In this document: piece by piece, positions 1 to 5,550 of the stretch
Layout: every line of letters starts with the position of its first letter
Position numbering within the stretch: the stretch's first letter is position 1
Source: Trueperaceae bacterium
GTDB lineage: Bacteria; Deinococcota; Deinococci; Deinococcales; Trueperaceae
Reading direction: 5' to 3'
Assembly: GCA_024636105.1 (NCBI GenBank)
Contig: JAGXHO010000213.1
Location: 1-8,922, forward strand
Length of the DNA stretch: 8,922 nucleotides
Made by a program: the position numbers and the translations under genes
The notes under the pieces: generated by a model
Told to the model about the DNA's origin: nothing
Database searches by the model: none
What the model saw: only the letters and a program-made list of their open reading frames with translations

Positions 1-879
1 GCCGGGACCCGCGCCATCCGACGTTCCCTCCGGGTCCCACCTGCCGGGGTGCGCGAGCTCGAGCCCGATCGCCACCCCGGCTTCGTGGCCCTCGCCCAGC
101 CGCTGCTCCAGCGCCGCCACCGCGCCGCGCGCGCCGTCTGCGACGAACGCGCTCGCGCCGTAGCCGAGCAATGCCCCGGCGCTGGCGAGCTCGCGGTGCA
201 GGCCGTCGTCCACCTGCTTCTCCATGCGGCAGACGTAGGTGCGCTCGCCGGCCACACCGCGCGCGTCCAGATACCGGATCAGCGAAGCGAGGTCGGCGTC
301 CGCTTCCAGCCGCACGAGGAGCAGCACGCCCGTCCGGCGGCACGCCTCGACCGCGGCCTCCCAGCAGGGGTCTTCGTCGGGCGCATCGGCGCCCAGGGCG
401 GCCGCCACGGCGGCGGGCCGCGCCAACGGCTGCTCGCGCATGCCGCCTTCGAGCTCGCGCTGGAAGGTCGCCAGCGCGGCGTCGGCCGTGATCCAGGGGC
501 GCCGACCGGTTGGGTAGTGGGCGGCCGGGTGGAAGCCGGTGACCGCGGCGATGGCCACGCCGCTCGACTTCGAGAGGCGCGCGAGGGCGGCGGCGTCGCG
601 GCCGCAGCCCTGGGGTTGGACGTCGAGTAGCGCGGCGCGGCGCGGGCCGGCGGCTCGCGCGAACCCGCGGAGCCCCTCGGCGATCCGGCCTTCGTCGTTC
701 AGCGGCGGGAGCGTCGTGGGCGCCATCGAGGTCTTCGAGATCCAGCCGTGGCCGTAGCCGTCGAACCGGACGTCGGCGGTCGCCCTGAGGATGGCGCCGG
801 TGACGAGCGGCACCGCGTGCCCGGGGTCGACGGGAGCGGCTGCTGCGGTGGGCGCGGTCTCGAAGCTCATGCCGGCCAT
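1..879 (-). CDS. Phosphotriesterase-family TIM-barrel protein, probable pseudoenzyme (3' end beyond window)
   Basis: This reading frame is open for 293 codons from an ATG at 879 and runs off the left edge without a stop. Family hallmarks in order are DGYGHGWI (40-47), LLDVQPQGCGRDAAAL (about 84-98), AVTGFHPAAHYP (112-123), MEKQVDDGLHRELA (219-232), and a final AIGLELAH...GAGPG. These match amidohydrolase-superfamily phosphotriesterases/lactonases, which are binuclear metal hydrolases. The expected metal ligands are mostly gone. The first His of HxH is Tyr42 (His44 is kept), the carboxylated Lys falls on about Ala159, the strand-5 His is Arg190, the strand-6 His is Arg218, and the strand-8 Asp is Glu274. 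I therefore infer a non-catalytic or altered-metal member. Family membership is firm; loss of activity rests on by-eye alignment. No clear Shine-Dalgarno precedes 879, and ATG 870 is an alternative start. It lies 55 nt after the DinB-like gene on the same strand, probably one transcript. Confidence 0.75.
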   Translation of the reverse strand, partial: MAGMSFETAPTAAAAPVDPGHAVPLVTGAILRATADVRFDGYGHGWISKTSMAPTTLPPLNDEGRIAEGLRGFARAAGPRRAALLDVQPQGCGRDAAALARLSKSSGVAIAAVTGFHPAAHYPTGRRPWITADAALATFQRELEGGMREQPLARPAAVAAALGADAPDEDPCWEAAVEACRRTGVLLLVRLEADADLASLIRYLDARGVAGERTYVCRMEKQVDDGLHRELASAGALLGYGASAFVADGARGAVAALEQRLGEGHEAGVAIGLELAHPGRWDPEGTSDGAGPG

Positions 880-934
880 GGTCGCACGGCATCCGCGTCG
901 GGCCTGGAAGATGAGCGCCCGCGCCGACCCGGCG

Positions 935-1408
935 TCAACCTCGGACGCGCACCGGGAGCTCGCGGCTCGCGTGCTGCTCGAGGTACGCCAACCACCCCGC
1001 GAGCGTCAGGTCGCCCAGGTCGTTGTGGCGGACGGTCGTGGTCGGGTCCACGCCGGCGGCGGCGAGGTCGCGCGCCAGCGCCACGGTGGTCGTACGCGCC
1101 TCGGCCATGGCGGCGCTCAATGCGGCCACGCCGATGGCGGGGTCGGGCCGGTACCCGTGGTGGCCGTCCGTCCGTAGAGGCTCGCCGAGGCCGACGCGCA
1201 GGCGGCTCTGGCCCCATCGTTCGATGCCCACGCAGTGCGCGATGGCTTCCCGGTTGGCGGGGGTGTCCGGTTTGCCGACCAGGTGCTGGTCGATGCGCGC
1301 GCCCGACGATTCCAGGTCGCGTGCGGCCGCGTCGACGGTGCGCTGGCGAGCGCGTCGCTCCGCGAAGGGGCGGAGGCCTAGCCCGATGAGCTTCTGAAGG
1401 GTTCCCAT
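935..1408 (-). CDS. DinB-like (DinB_2/YfiT-type) four-helix-bundle protein
   Basis: The product is 157 residues from the ATG at 1408, the usual length for DinB/YfiT proteins, which are mostly helical and often bind a metal through histidines. Many act as thiol-dependent transferases (bacillithiol or mycothiol) or remain uncharacterised. Visible support includes a helical start (LRPFAERRARQRTVDAAARD), a helix-2 motif with His58 (AIAHCVGIERWGQSRL), and a C-terminal LTLAGWLAYLEQHASRE with His146, the usual site of the C-terminal ligand. Only two candidate ligands are clear, so metal binding is uncertain. A GTG at 1441 would add 11 residues (PAEPCC...). I prefer the ATG because the extension is cysteine-rich and unlike the family start. 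Neither start has a good ribosome binding site. It precedes the phosphotriesterase-like gene in the same direction and is divergent from the epimerase. Confidence 0.65.
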   Translation of the reverse strand: MGTLQKLIGLGLRPFAERRARQRTVDAAARDLESSGARIDQHLVGKPDTPANREAIAHCVGIERWGQSRLRVGLGEPLRTDGHHGYRPDPAIGVAALSAAMAEARTTTVALARDLAAAGVDPTTTVRHNDLGDLTLAGWLAYLEQHASRELPVRVRG

Positions 1409-1460
1409 GGCATCAGCACAGCACGGTTCCGCCGGGACCACCGTGGGCCGCGCCGGCGTC

Positions 1461-1489
1461 CGGGGGCGCCGGACGAGCGTGCGCCCCCG
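1461..1489. repeat. 9-bp inverted repeat in the divergent intergenic region
   Basis: CGGGGGCGC (1461-1469) and GCGCCCCCG (1481-1489) are perfect reverse complements separated by 11 nt. The repeat lies between the divergent DinB-like and epimerase genes, where an operator could control both. In DNA this GC-rich, short inverted repeats also arise by chance, and overlapping alternative stems exist (GTCCGG 1458-1463 with CCGGAC 1469-1474). A regulatory role is inference only. Confidence 0.25.
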
Positions 1490-1521
1490 CGAGCACGCGT
1501 CTCGGACCCGCCGATCCGGCC

Positions 1522-1582
1522 TATCCTGGAAGCCACGACCCCCGCGCCACGCCGGGCGCTGCCATTCGGGGCCGAGGGAGGT
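1522..1582 (+). promoter_or_regulatory. Putative -10 box and strong ribosome binding site of the epimerase
   Basis: TATCCT at 1522-1527 fits the TANNNT form of a -10 element. No convincing -35 was found. AGGGAGGT at 1575-1582 is a near-consensus Shine-Dalgarno, 5 nt before the ATG at 1588, and it fixes that start codon. The RBS is solid; the -10 is tentative. Confidence 0.45.
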
Positions 1583-1587
1583 CCGAC

Positions 1588-2430
1588 ATGCGCGTCATCG
1601 TCACGGGCGGAAGCGGCCGCGCCGGCAGCTTCACGGTTCGGGAGCTCGTGGCGGCCGGCCACGAGGTGATCAACCTGGACGCGGAGCGGCCGCCGGCGGA
1701 TCTGCCCGGCGCGTTCATGCGCCTCGACCTCACCGACGGTGGCGAGGTTTACGACGTGCTCGCTCAGGTGCGGCCCGAGGGCGTGTGCCACCTGGCGGCG
1801 AACCCGTCGCCCCACGGCTTCCCGCGCAACCAGACCTTCGCGAACAACGTCCTCTCCACTTACAACGTCATGCAGGCGGCCGGAGACCTCGGGGTCCCGC
1901 GCATCGTGTACGCGAGCAGCGAGATGGCGACCGGCTGGCTGACGACCGACGAGATGCCGCCGCAGCTGCCGTTCGACGAGGGCGACCGGGTGCCGTCGCC
2001 GAACGCTTACGCGCTGAGCAAGTACCTGGGCGAGGTGATCGCCGACTCGATGGTGCGGCAGTACCCCGCCCTGTCGATCGCGAGCCTCCGCATCAACAAC
2101 GTGATCATGCCCGACGGCTACGACGTGCTGCGCTACCGACGCGATCACTTCCCCGAGGGCGGCGTCAACTTCTGGAGCTACATCGATGCGCGCGACGTGG
2201 CGACCGCCTTCCGGGCGGCGCTCGAGGGGGACGTCGTCGGGCACGAGGTGTTCCTGATCGCGGCCGCCGACACCTGCCTCGACACGCCCATCCAGGACGC
2301 CGTCGAACGGCACTACGGACCCGGCGCCAACTTCGCTCCGGACCACGGTCCGTTCGAATCCGTCTTCGACTGCCGCAAGATCGAGGCTCGGCTCGGCTGG
2401 AGGCCACAGCACTCCTGGCGGGACGGCTGA
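1588..2430 (+). CDS. NAD-dependent epimerase/dehydratase (extended SDR)
   Basis: This 280-residue extended short-chain dehydrogenase/reductase is of the nucleotide-sugar epimerase/dehydratase kind. The N-terminal Rossmann motif TGGSGRAG spans residues 6-13. Asp31 ends the second strand (INLD), which favours NAD(H) over NADP(H). The catalytic pair is Tyr141 and Lys145 in NAYALSKYLGE, with the expected upstream serine in ASSEMATG (109-116). YIDARDVATAF (199-208) is the typical late-core motif, and the protein ends in LGWRPQHSW, a common C-terminus for the family. Length is slightly short for a sugar epimerase (usually 300-340), so the substrate-binding part is compact and the substrate cannot be read from sequence. 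It appears to be monocistronic, with a divergent neighbour upstream and a convergent one downstream. Confidence 0.9.
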   Translation: MRVIVTGGSGRAGSFTVRELVAAGHEVINLDAERPPADLPGAFMRLDLTDGGEVYDVLAQVRPEGVCHLAANPSPHGFPRNQTFANNVLSTYNVMQAAGDLGVPRIVYASSEMATGWLTTDEMPPQLPFDEGDRVPSPNAYALSKYLGEVIADSMVRQYPALSIASLRINNVIMPDGYDVLRYRRDHFPEGGVNFWSYIDARDVATAFRAALEGDVVGHEVFLIAAADTCLDTPIQDAVERHYGPGANFAPDHGPFESVFDCRKIEARLGWRPQHSWRDG

Positions 2431-2482
2431 CGCACCACGCGCCGCCGAGGTACCGGCGATCGGTCATGCGGGTGGAACGGCC

Positions 2483-2959
2483 TTACGGCTGCCCTGCGAG
2501 CGCCCCGAGCCCCACCTCGCCGCACGCGAGCGCCACGGCGTCGAGACCCTCGACGTCGGGCGCGTCGATCGTGTCGCCGTCGAAGACGAACACGAAGTGG
2601 TCGCCCTCCGTGACCTCCGCGAAGGAGAACGTCGACTCGGTGATGGAGACGAACGGGTCGTTCTCGCGGCCGATCGGTTCGAGCTCCTGGAGCACGGGCC
2701 GGTCGGGACCGCAGGAACCGACGTATACGGCGGCCGCGTACGGCTGGCCCTCGACGAGGCCGTGGACGGTGAGCACGATCTGGACGCCGCCCTCGGCGAG
2801 CTCGACGACCTGGAGCTGACCGGTGACGCCGCTGTCCTCCACGACGAAGAGCGGGTAGGAGGCGGTCTGGAGGGTCTGCGTGGCGGGCGGCTCCCCTTGT
2901 GCGGCGACGGAGGCGACGAGGGCGAACACGACGGCTGGGACGATCCGGTGGATCTTCAT
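2483..2959 (-). CDS. Small secreted beta-sandwich protein, CHRD-like (function unknown)
   Basis: The product is 158 residues with a clear Sec signal peptide: MKIHR, a hydrophobic stretch IVPAVVFALVASVAA, and probable cleavage after VAA at residue 20. There is no lipobox. The mature part is rich in alternating beta-strand sequence (SGVTGQLQVVEL, GVQIVLTVHGL, DHFVFVFDGD). It recalls CHRD or superoxide-dismutase-like folds, but the histidines that mark those families are missing, so the assignment is only a resemblance. Cys83 (YVGSCGPD) and Cys146 (ALACGEVG) are the only mature cysteines and could form a disulfide after export. The start is well supported by AAGGAG at 2966-2971, 6 nt before the ATG. 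It converges on the epimerase, with 52 nt between stop codons. It is probably periplasmic or extracellular, with no functional link to its neighbours visible. Confidence 0.75.
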   Translation of the reverse strand: MKIHRIVPAVVFALVASVAAQGEPPATQTLQTASYPLFVVEDSGVTGQLQVVELAEGGVQIVLTVHGLVEGQPYAAAVYVGSCGPDRPVLQELEPIGRENDPFVSITESTFSFAEVTEGDHFVFVFDGDTIDAPDVEGLDAVALACGEVGLGALAGQP

Positions 2960-3025
2960 GGGGCGCTCCTTCGGAAGCGACCGGCGGCGGCAGGTACTGC
3001 GGACCGCCGAGCGGGGGCATGGGCC

Positions 3026-3031
3026 ACGCTA
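3026..3031 (-). promoter_or_regulatory. Putative -10 box for the secreted protein
   Basis: On the minus strand TGATAGCGT contains TAGCGT, a TANNNT -10-like hexamer, about 67 nt upstream of the ATG at 2959. No clear -35 is visible. It is the only AT-rich spot in the upstream region. Positions 3032-3114 contain nothing I can name. Confidence 0.25.
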
Positions 3032-3114
3032 TCAGCGCTCCGCGCCCGAGCGCCGACGGGTGCACATCGCCGGAGCCGAGAGCGGCGGCTGCGGCGCGGT
3101 GCGGCGCCAAGCCC

Positions 3115-3148
3115 ACTGACTCCCGACTGACTGCCTGGTTCCTAGGCT
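3115..3148 (+). promoter_or_regulatory. Paralogous SARP-like promoter: heptamer direct repeats plus -10
   Basis: ACTGACT occurs twice (3115-3121 and 3126-3132), separated by the 4-nt spacer CCCG. TAGGCT (3143-3148) lies 10 nt downstream as a -10 box. Two heptamers at 11-nt period just upstream of a -10 is the known architecture of SARP-activated promoters. The copy heads a pseudogene, yet its heptamers match each other exactly. Binding is inferred. Confidence 0.45.
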
Positions 3149-3213
3149 GGACCCATCCCAAGGAAGACGAGGTGCCGCTGATGCCCCACCCCACCCGATC
3201 GGTCCATTCCAAG
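3115..3213 (+). repeat. Upstream copy of the cytolysin promoter and leader (direct repeat, partner 3489-3583)
   Basis: This stretch is a diverged duplicate of 3489-3583, the promoter, ribosome binding site and first codons of the cytolysin-like gene. Shared elements in the same order are two ACTGA-type heptamers 11 nt apart, TTCC(C)TAGGCTG, ACCCAT(C/T)CCAAGGAAG, AGGTGCC(G/T)CTGATG and a near-identical signal-peptide start. A 3-nt insertion separates AAGGAAG from AGGTG relative to the downstream copy. It heads the remnant described at 3181-3518. Confidence 0.85.
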
Positions 3214-3279
3214 GCTGGCGCTGAGCCGCGAGCGGCGCGCACCGCTGGGAATCTAGATCCAGGGCGGCGGCGTGCTCGG
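3181..3279 (+). pseudogene. Remnant of a second cytolysin-like lipoprotein gene
   Basis: Positions 3181-3213 repeat the first codons of the downstream cytolysin gene (MPHPTRSVH...) with about one mismatch. At about 3214 the homology jumps: 3215-3279 matches 3926-3990 of the intact gene without gaps, 59 of 65 bases identical by eye. That part encodes LALSRERRAPLGI...IQGGGVLG in the intact protein. In the remnant the corresponding frame has TCG changed to TAG (ATC TAG), and it is out of frame with the start codon. About 345 nt between the two pieces and everything after the second are missing. It is therefore a twice-deleted copy that cannot make a cytolysin. Its 3' junction, at about 3279-3280, runs directly into TPR-coding sequence. 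Confidence 0.85.
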
Positions 3280-3518
3280 GTGCGCGACGCCACCTCGAGG
3301 AGGCGCTGACCCTCGTCCGCGCCGCCCCCGGTCACGCCGAACACGTGGCCAACACGCTCAACGACCTCGGCACCCTGGCGGAAGTGCGCGGCGACCGCGA
3401 CGCGGCCGAGCGCTGGTACCGCGAGTGCCTCGGGCAGGTGTGGCGTTCTGCCGCGGACCGGATGCTCCGCGGCATCGTGACGGAGGCAACTGATAACCGA
3501 CTGATGACCCTTCCCTAG
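3280..3518 (+). pseudogene. Remnant of a TPR-domain SARP/STAND regulator gene
   Basis: Read in the frame containing codon 3291-3293, this encodes GARRHLEEALTLVRAA followed by VANTLNDLGTLAEVRGD and AAERWYREC, and closes at TAG 3516-3518. It aligns with residues about 756-805 of the intact regulator downstream (GAQRNLEEVLALYRSA, VANTLNNLGAVAEVRGD, AAERWYREA), about 31 of 48 residues identical by eye. Recognisable homology ends near 3441; the tail (QVWRSAADRMLRG...) has no match I can see. There is no start, DNA-binding or ATPase part. The TPR piece is more diverged than the cytolysin piece (91% at DNA level). It may therefore come from a paralogous regulator rather than the one at 5551, or have been under different constraint. 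Confidence 0.75.
3449..3474. repeat. 9-bp perfect inverted repeat upstream of the cytolysin promoter
   Basis: TGCCGCGGA (3449-3457) and TCCGCGGCA (3466-3474) are exact reverse complements around an 8-nt loop. The repeat sits 15 nt upstream of the first heptamer of the cytolysin promoter. It could be a terminator-like hairpin that insulates the promoter (no T tract follows) or an operator dyad. It lies within the unmatched tail of the TPR remnant, so chance is possible. Confidence 0.35.
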
Positions 3519-3521
3519 GCT
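3489..3521 (+). promoter_or_regulatory. Cytolysin promoter with SARP-like heptamer direct repeats
   Basis: ACTGATA (3489-3495) and ACTGATG (3500-3506) form two direct heptamers with the 4-nt spacer ACCG. They end 9 nt before TAGGCT (3516-3521), a TANNNT -10 box. SARP-family activators are known to bind heptamer repeats at 11-bp period placed about 8 bp upstream of the -10, usually where the -35 is poor, as here. The same pattern is kept in the duplicated promoter at 3115-3148. The likely activator is the winged-helix/BTAD regulator encoded at 5551-8505. Predicted transcription starts near 3528. Confidence 0.55.
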
Positions 3522-3550
3522 GCACCCATTCCAAGGAAGAGGTGCCTCTG

Positions 3551-5458
3551 ATGCCCCACCCCACCCGATCGGTCCATCCCAAGACCCTGTGGCGTCCCGC
3601 GCTCGTCCTCGTCGCCCTGCTCGCCCTCGTCGCCTGCGGCGGACCGAGCGGCACCGTGGGCGGCGTCGACGCGTTCGTCGCCGGACTGCCGGGTTGGGAC
3701 GAGGTCGCCCCACCGGTGGTCGAGAACACCGGCGAGCCGACGGGCGAGACGCCCGTCCTCGACCAGGAGACGGTCGATGGGATCGTCTACACGTGCTCCA
3801 CGACCCCCTACAGCATCGCCAAGAACCCCACGGAGATGGCGCTGTTCAACCCCGACGCCTCGGTGCTCTGGCCCGGCGCGCTCATCCGCGGCGGTTCGCA
3901 CCTGAGCGTGGGCTCCCTCGAGCTCCTGGCGCTGAGCCGCGAGCGGCGCGCGCCCCTCGGGATCTCGATCCAGGGCGGCGGGGTGCTCGGCATCCCGGGC
4001 GGCGTCAGCACGCTCGTCGACGAGCCCGTGGGCAGCACCATCCGCGAAGGCATCAACGAACTCGTCGTCAACGCCCTCGGGGCCGACGTCGCCATCGGCG
4101 CCGGCGCGAGCTCGTTCACCTCGGTCGAGAGCCACTCCACCAGCCAGACGCTCCTGAGCCTCGGGCTCGACGCGCGCTACCTCGGCGCCGAGGCGTCCGC
4201 GCGCCTCGGCTACAGCAAGAACGCCAGCGAGCGCACGTACACCGCCTACTTCGTCCAGCGCCTCTTCACGATCGCCGTCGACCTGCCCGAACGACCGTCC
4301 TCGGTCTTCGCCGACGGCGTCACCGGCGCCGACCTCCAGGCGTTGGGCATCGGCGCCTCGAACCTGCCGCTCTACATCGACAGCGTCTCGTATGGCCGCA
4401 TCCTGATGTTCTCGTTCACCTCGAGCGACTCGCGCGAGCGCATCGAAGCGGCGCTCGAGTTCTCCTACAACTCGCCCATCGGTGGGGTCGACGGCTTCGC
4501 GGAGACCGCCCTGCAGGAGACCCTCTCGAGCGCGCGAATCGAGGTCTTCGCGCTCGGTGGCCCGAACACCGGCGTGCAGAACCTCATCCGCGACGGCAGC
4601 CTGGCGTCGTACTTCGAAGAGCCACTGGCGATCAACCAGGTGGAGCCGATCTCGTTCACGCTCCGCAACCTCGGCGACAACCGCCTCGCGAAGGTGGGCG
4701 ACACGACCAGCTACGAGGTGCGCACCTGCCTGCCGGTGGGCGGGGGCCTGCCGCAACCGGACAACTGGTGGCCCGCCGACGGCGACGCTGAAGACGCGGT
4801 CGGTGGCGTTTCGCTGGGCACCCTCTGGGGCGACTACGGCGCCGGTTGGGACGGCTCGGACCCGAGCCAGCGCTCGTGGACCTTCGACGGCACGGGGCAG
4901 TACCTGAACAGCTACCCGGAGCTCCTCGTCGTCCCGACCGATGGCCCCTTCACGCTGAGCGCGTGGATCAACCCGCGCTCCACCAATGGGGTCCACACGA
5001 TCGTCAGCCAGGTTGGCGGCCCGCTCCGCGCTGGCGACTTCGCGATGCGCGTCTACGGCGGCGATCCGAAGGGCCGTCTGCAGCTCTACCGGCGTCCGAG
5101 TTCGGGCTCCACGTCGGTCGACGTCGTCCAGTCGGGCTTCATCGTGCCCAAGAACGTGTGGTCGCATGTGGTGGCCGTTTACGGCAGCACCGGCGGCGCC
5201 CTCCAGGTCTACGTCAACGGAAACCCGGTCGGTGGGGGCGTCTACCAGAGCGTGTACGTGCCGTCCCAGCCACGCCCCGACACCGACCTGACGATGATGC
5301 GCGTCGCGTCGAGCGAGCTGGCCGTCGACGGTACCGGCAACTCGATCCGCCGCTTCCCGTACAACGGGTCCATCGACGAGCTGATGGTGTTCGACCGCGC
5401 GCTCACGGACGAAGAGGTGTTGGCGATGTACCAGAACTTCGAGCAGTACGTTCCCTGA
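3551..5458 (+). CDS. Cholesterol-dependent-cytolysin-like pore-forming lipoprotein with C-terminal LamG domain
   Basis: The product is 635 residues. A lipoprotein signal peptide ends in the lipobox LVAC (Cys29), so the mature protein should be membrane-anchored. Residues about 72-393 align along their length with CDC domains 1-3: LWPGALIRGGSHL (CDC YPGALLLA), PVGSTIREGINELV (SSVRGAVNDLL), AYFVQRLFTIAVDLPERPSSVF (KQIYYTVSVDAVKNPGDVF), DSVSYGR (YGR 281-283) and FALGG. This is the pore-forming core, including regions that become membrane hairpins. The canonical domain 4 and its undecapeptide are absent; residues about 402-632 are a LamG/concanavalin-like domain (SWTFDGTGQYL, FTLSAWINP, LQVYVNG, YNGSIDELMVFDRALTDEEV). 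Start choice: GAGGTG lies 6 nt before ATG 3551, a spacing kept in the duplicated leader, while the AAGGA distance to GTG 3542 varies. Role and target are inferred: oligomeric pore, with LamG as recognition module. Confidence 0.85.
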   Translation: MPHPTRSVHPKTLWRPALVLVALLALVACGGPSGTVGGVDAFVAGLPGWDEVAPPVVENTGEPTGETPVLDQETVDGIVYTCSTTPYSIAKNPTEMALFNPDASVLWPGALIRGGSHLSVGSLELLALSRERRAPLGISIQGGGVLGIPGGVSTLVDEPVGSTIREGINELVVNALGADVAIGAGASSFTSVESHSTSQTLLSLGLDARYLGAEASARLGYSKNASERTYTAYFVQRLFTIAVDLPERPSSVFADGVTGADLQALGIGASNLPLYIDSVSYGRILMFSFTSSDSRERIEAALEFSYNSPIGGVDGFAETALQETLSSARIEVFALGGPNTGVQNLIRDGSLASYFEEPLAINQVEPISFTLRNLGDNRLAKVGDTTSYEVRTCLPVGGGLPQPDNWWPADGDAEDAVGGVSLGTLWGDYGAGWDGSDPSQRSWTFDGTGQYLNSYPELLVVPTDGPFTLSAWINPRSTNGVHTIVSQVGGPLRAGDFAMRVYGGDPKGRLQLYRRPSSGSTSVDVVQSGFIVPKNVWSHVVAVYGSTGGALQVYVNGNPVGGGVYQSVYVPSQPRPDTDLTMMRVASSELAVDGTGNSIRRFPYNGSIDELMVFDRALTDEEVLAMYQNFEQYVP

Positions 5459-5468
5459 GGGTCGACGC

Positions 5469-5503
5469 GGTCCGGGGCCCCCAGAGCACGGGGGCCCCGG
5501 ACC
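5469..5503 (+). terminator. Strong hairpin after the cytolysin gene, probable terminator
   Basis: GGTCCGGGGCCCCC (5469-5482) pairs perfectly with GGGGGCCCCGGACC (5490-5503) across the 7-nt loop AGAGCAC, starting 11 nt after the stop. There is no T tract, so it is not a textbook intrinsic terminator. U-less hairpins of this strength are common at gene ends in high-GC bacteria. It suggests separate transcription of cytolysin and regulator. Confidence 0.7.
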
Positions 5504-5539
5504 CGTGAATCCGGCGCACTCGCGCCGTCAGGGATGGCC

Positions 5540-5545
5540 TAAGGT
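5540..5545 (+). promoter_or_regulatory. -10 box of a probably leaderless promoter for the regulator
   Basis: TAAGGT (TANNNT) ends 5 nt before the ATG at 5551, and no Shine-Dalgarno precedes that ATG. This spacing is typical of leaderless transcripts, which are frequent in Deinococcota and Actinobacteriota. No SARP-type heptamer repeats were seen here, so autoregulation is not indicated. Confidence 0.5.
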
Positions 5546-5550
5546 GGCGC

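Noticed and set aside
49..630. A 193-codon plus-strand frame at the left end.
   Set aside because: The minus strand over the same bases encodes a phosphotriesterase-family protein with clear conserved motifs. The plus product has none.
1378..2412. A 344-codon minus-strand frame over the epimerase.
   Set aside because: It is a shadow of the SDR gene, which has its own strong RBS and catalytic motifs.
2443..2458. CGCCG-AGGTAC-CGGCG as a bidirectional terminator between the convergent genes.
   Set aside because: A 5-bp stem without a T tract is too weak to separate from chance at this base composition.
3181..3309. The frame from the ATG at 3181 as a real 42-codon small protein.
   Set aside because: After about 11 codons the frame shifts relative to the cytolysin homology, and the rest is an arginine-rich out-of-frame reading of duplicated sequence.
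2313..3713. A 466-codon minus-strand frame spanning the epimerase end, secreted protein, remnant and cytolysin start.
   Set aside because: Its product is arginine-rich low complexity, and it crosses four better supported features in the wrong frame or strand.
3515..5167. A 550-codon open frame on the minus strand across the cytolysin gene.
   Set aside because: It has the same antisense GC effect and no recognisable motif, while the plus frame has a lipobox, a CDC core and a LamG domain.
3551..5458. Cys393 followed by NWWPADGD resembles the Trp-rich CDC undecapeptide (ECTGLAWEWWR).
   Set aside because: The WW falls in the standard opening motif of LamG-type domains (WW/W-P-x-D-G-x-A-x-D), about a dozen residues after the Cys. 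The rest of domain 4 is absent.
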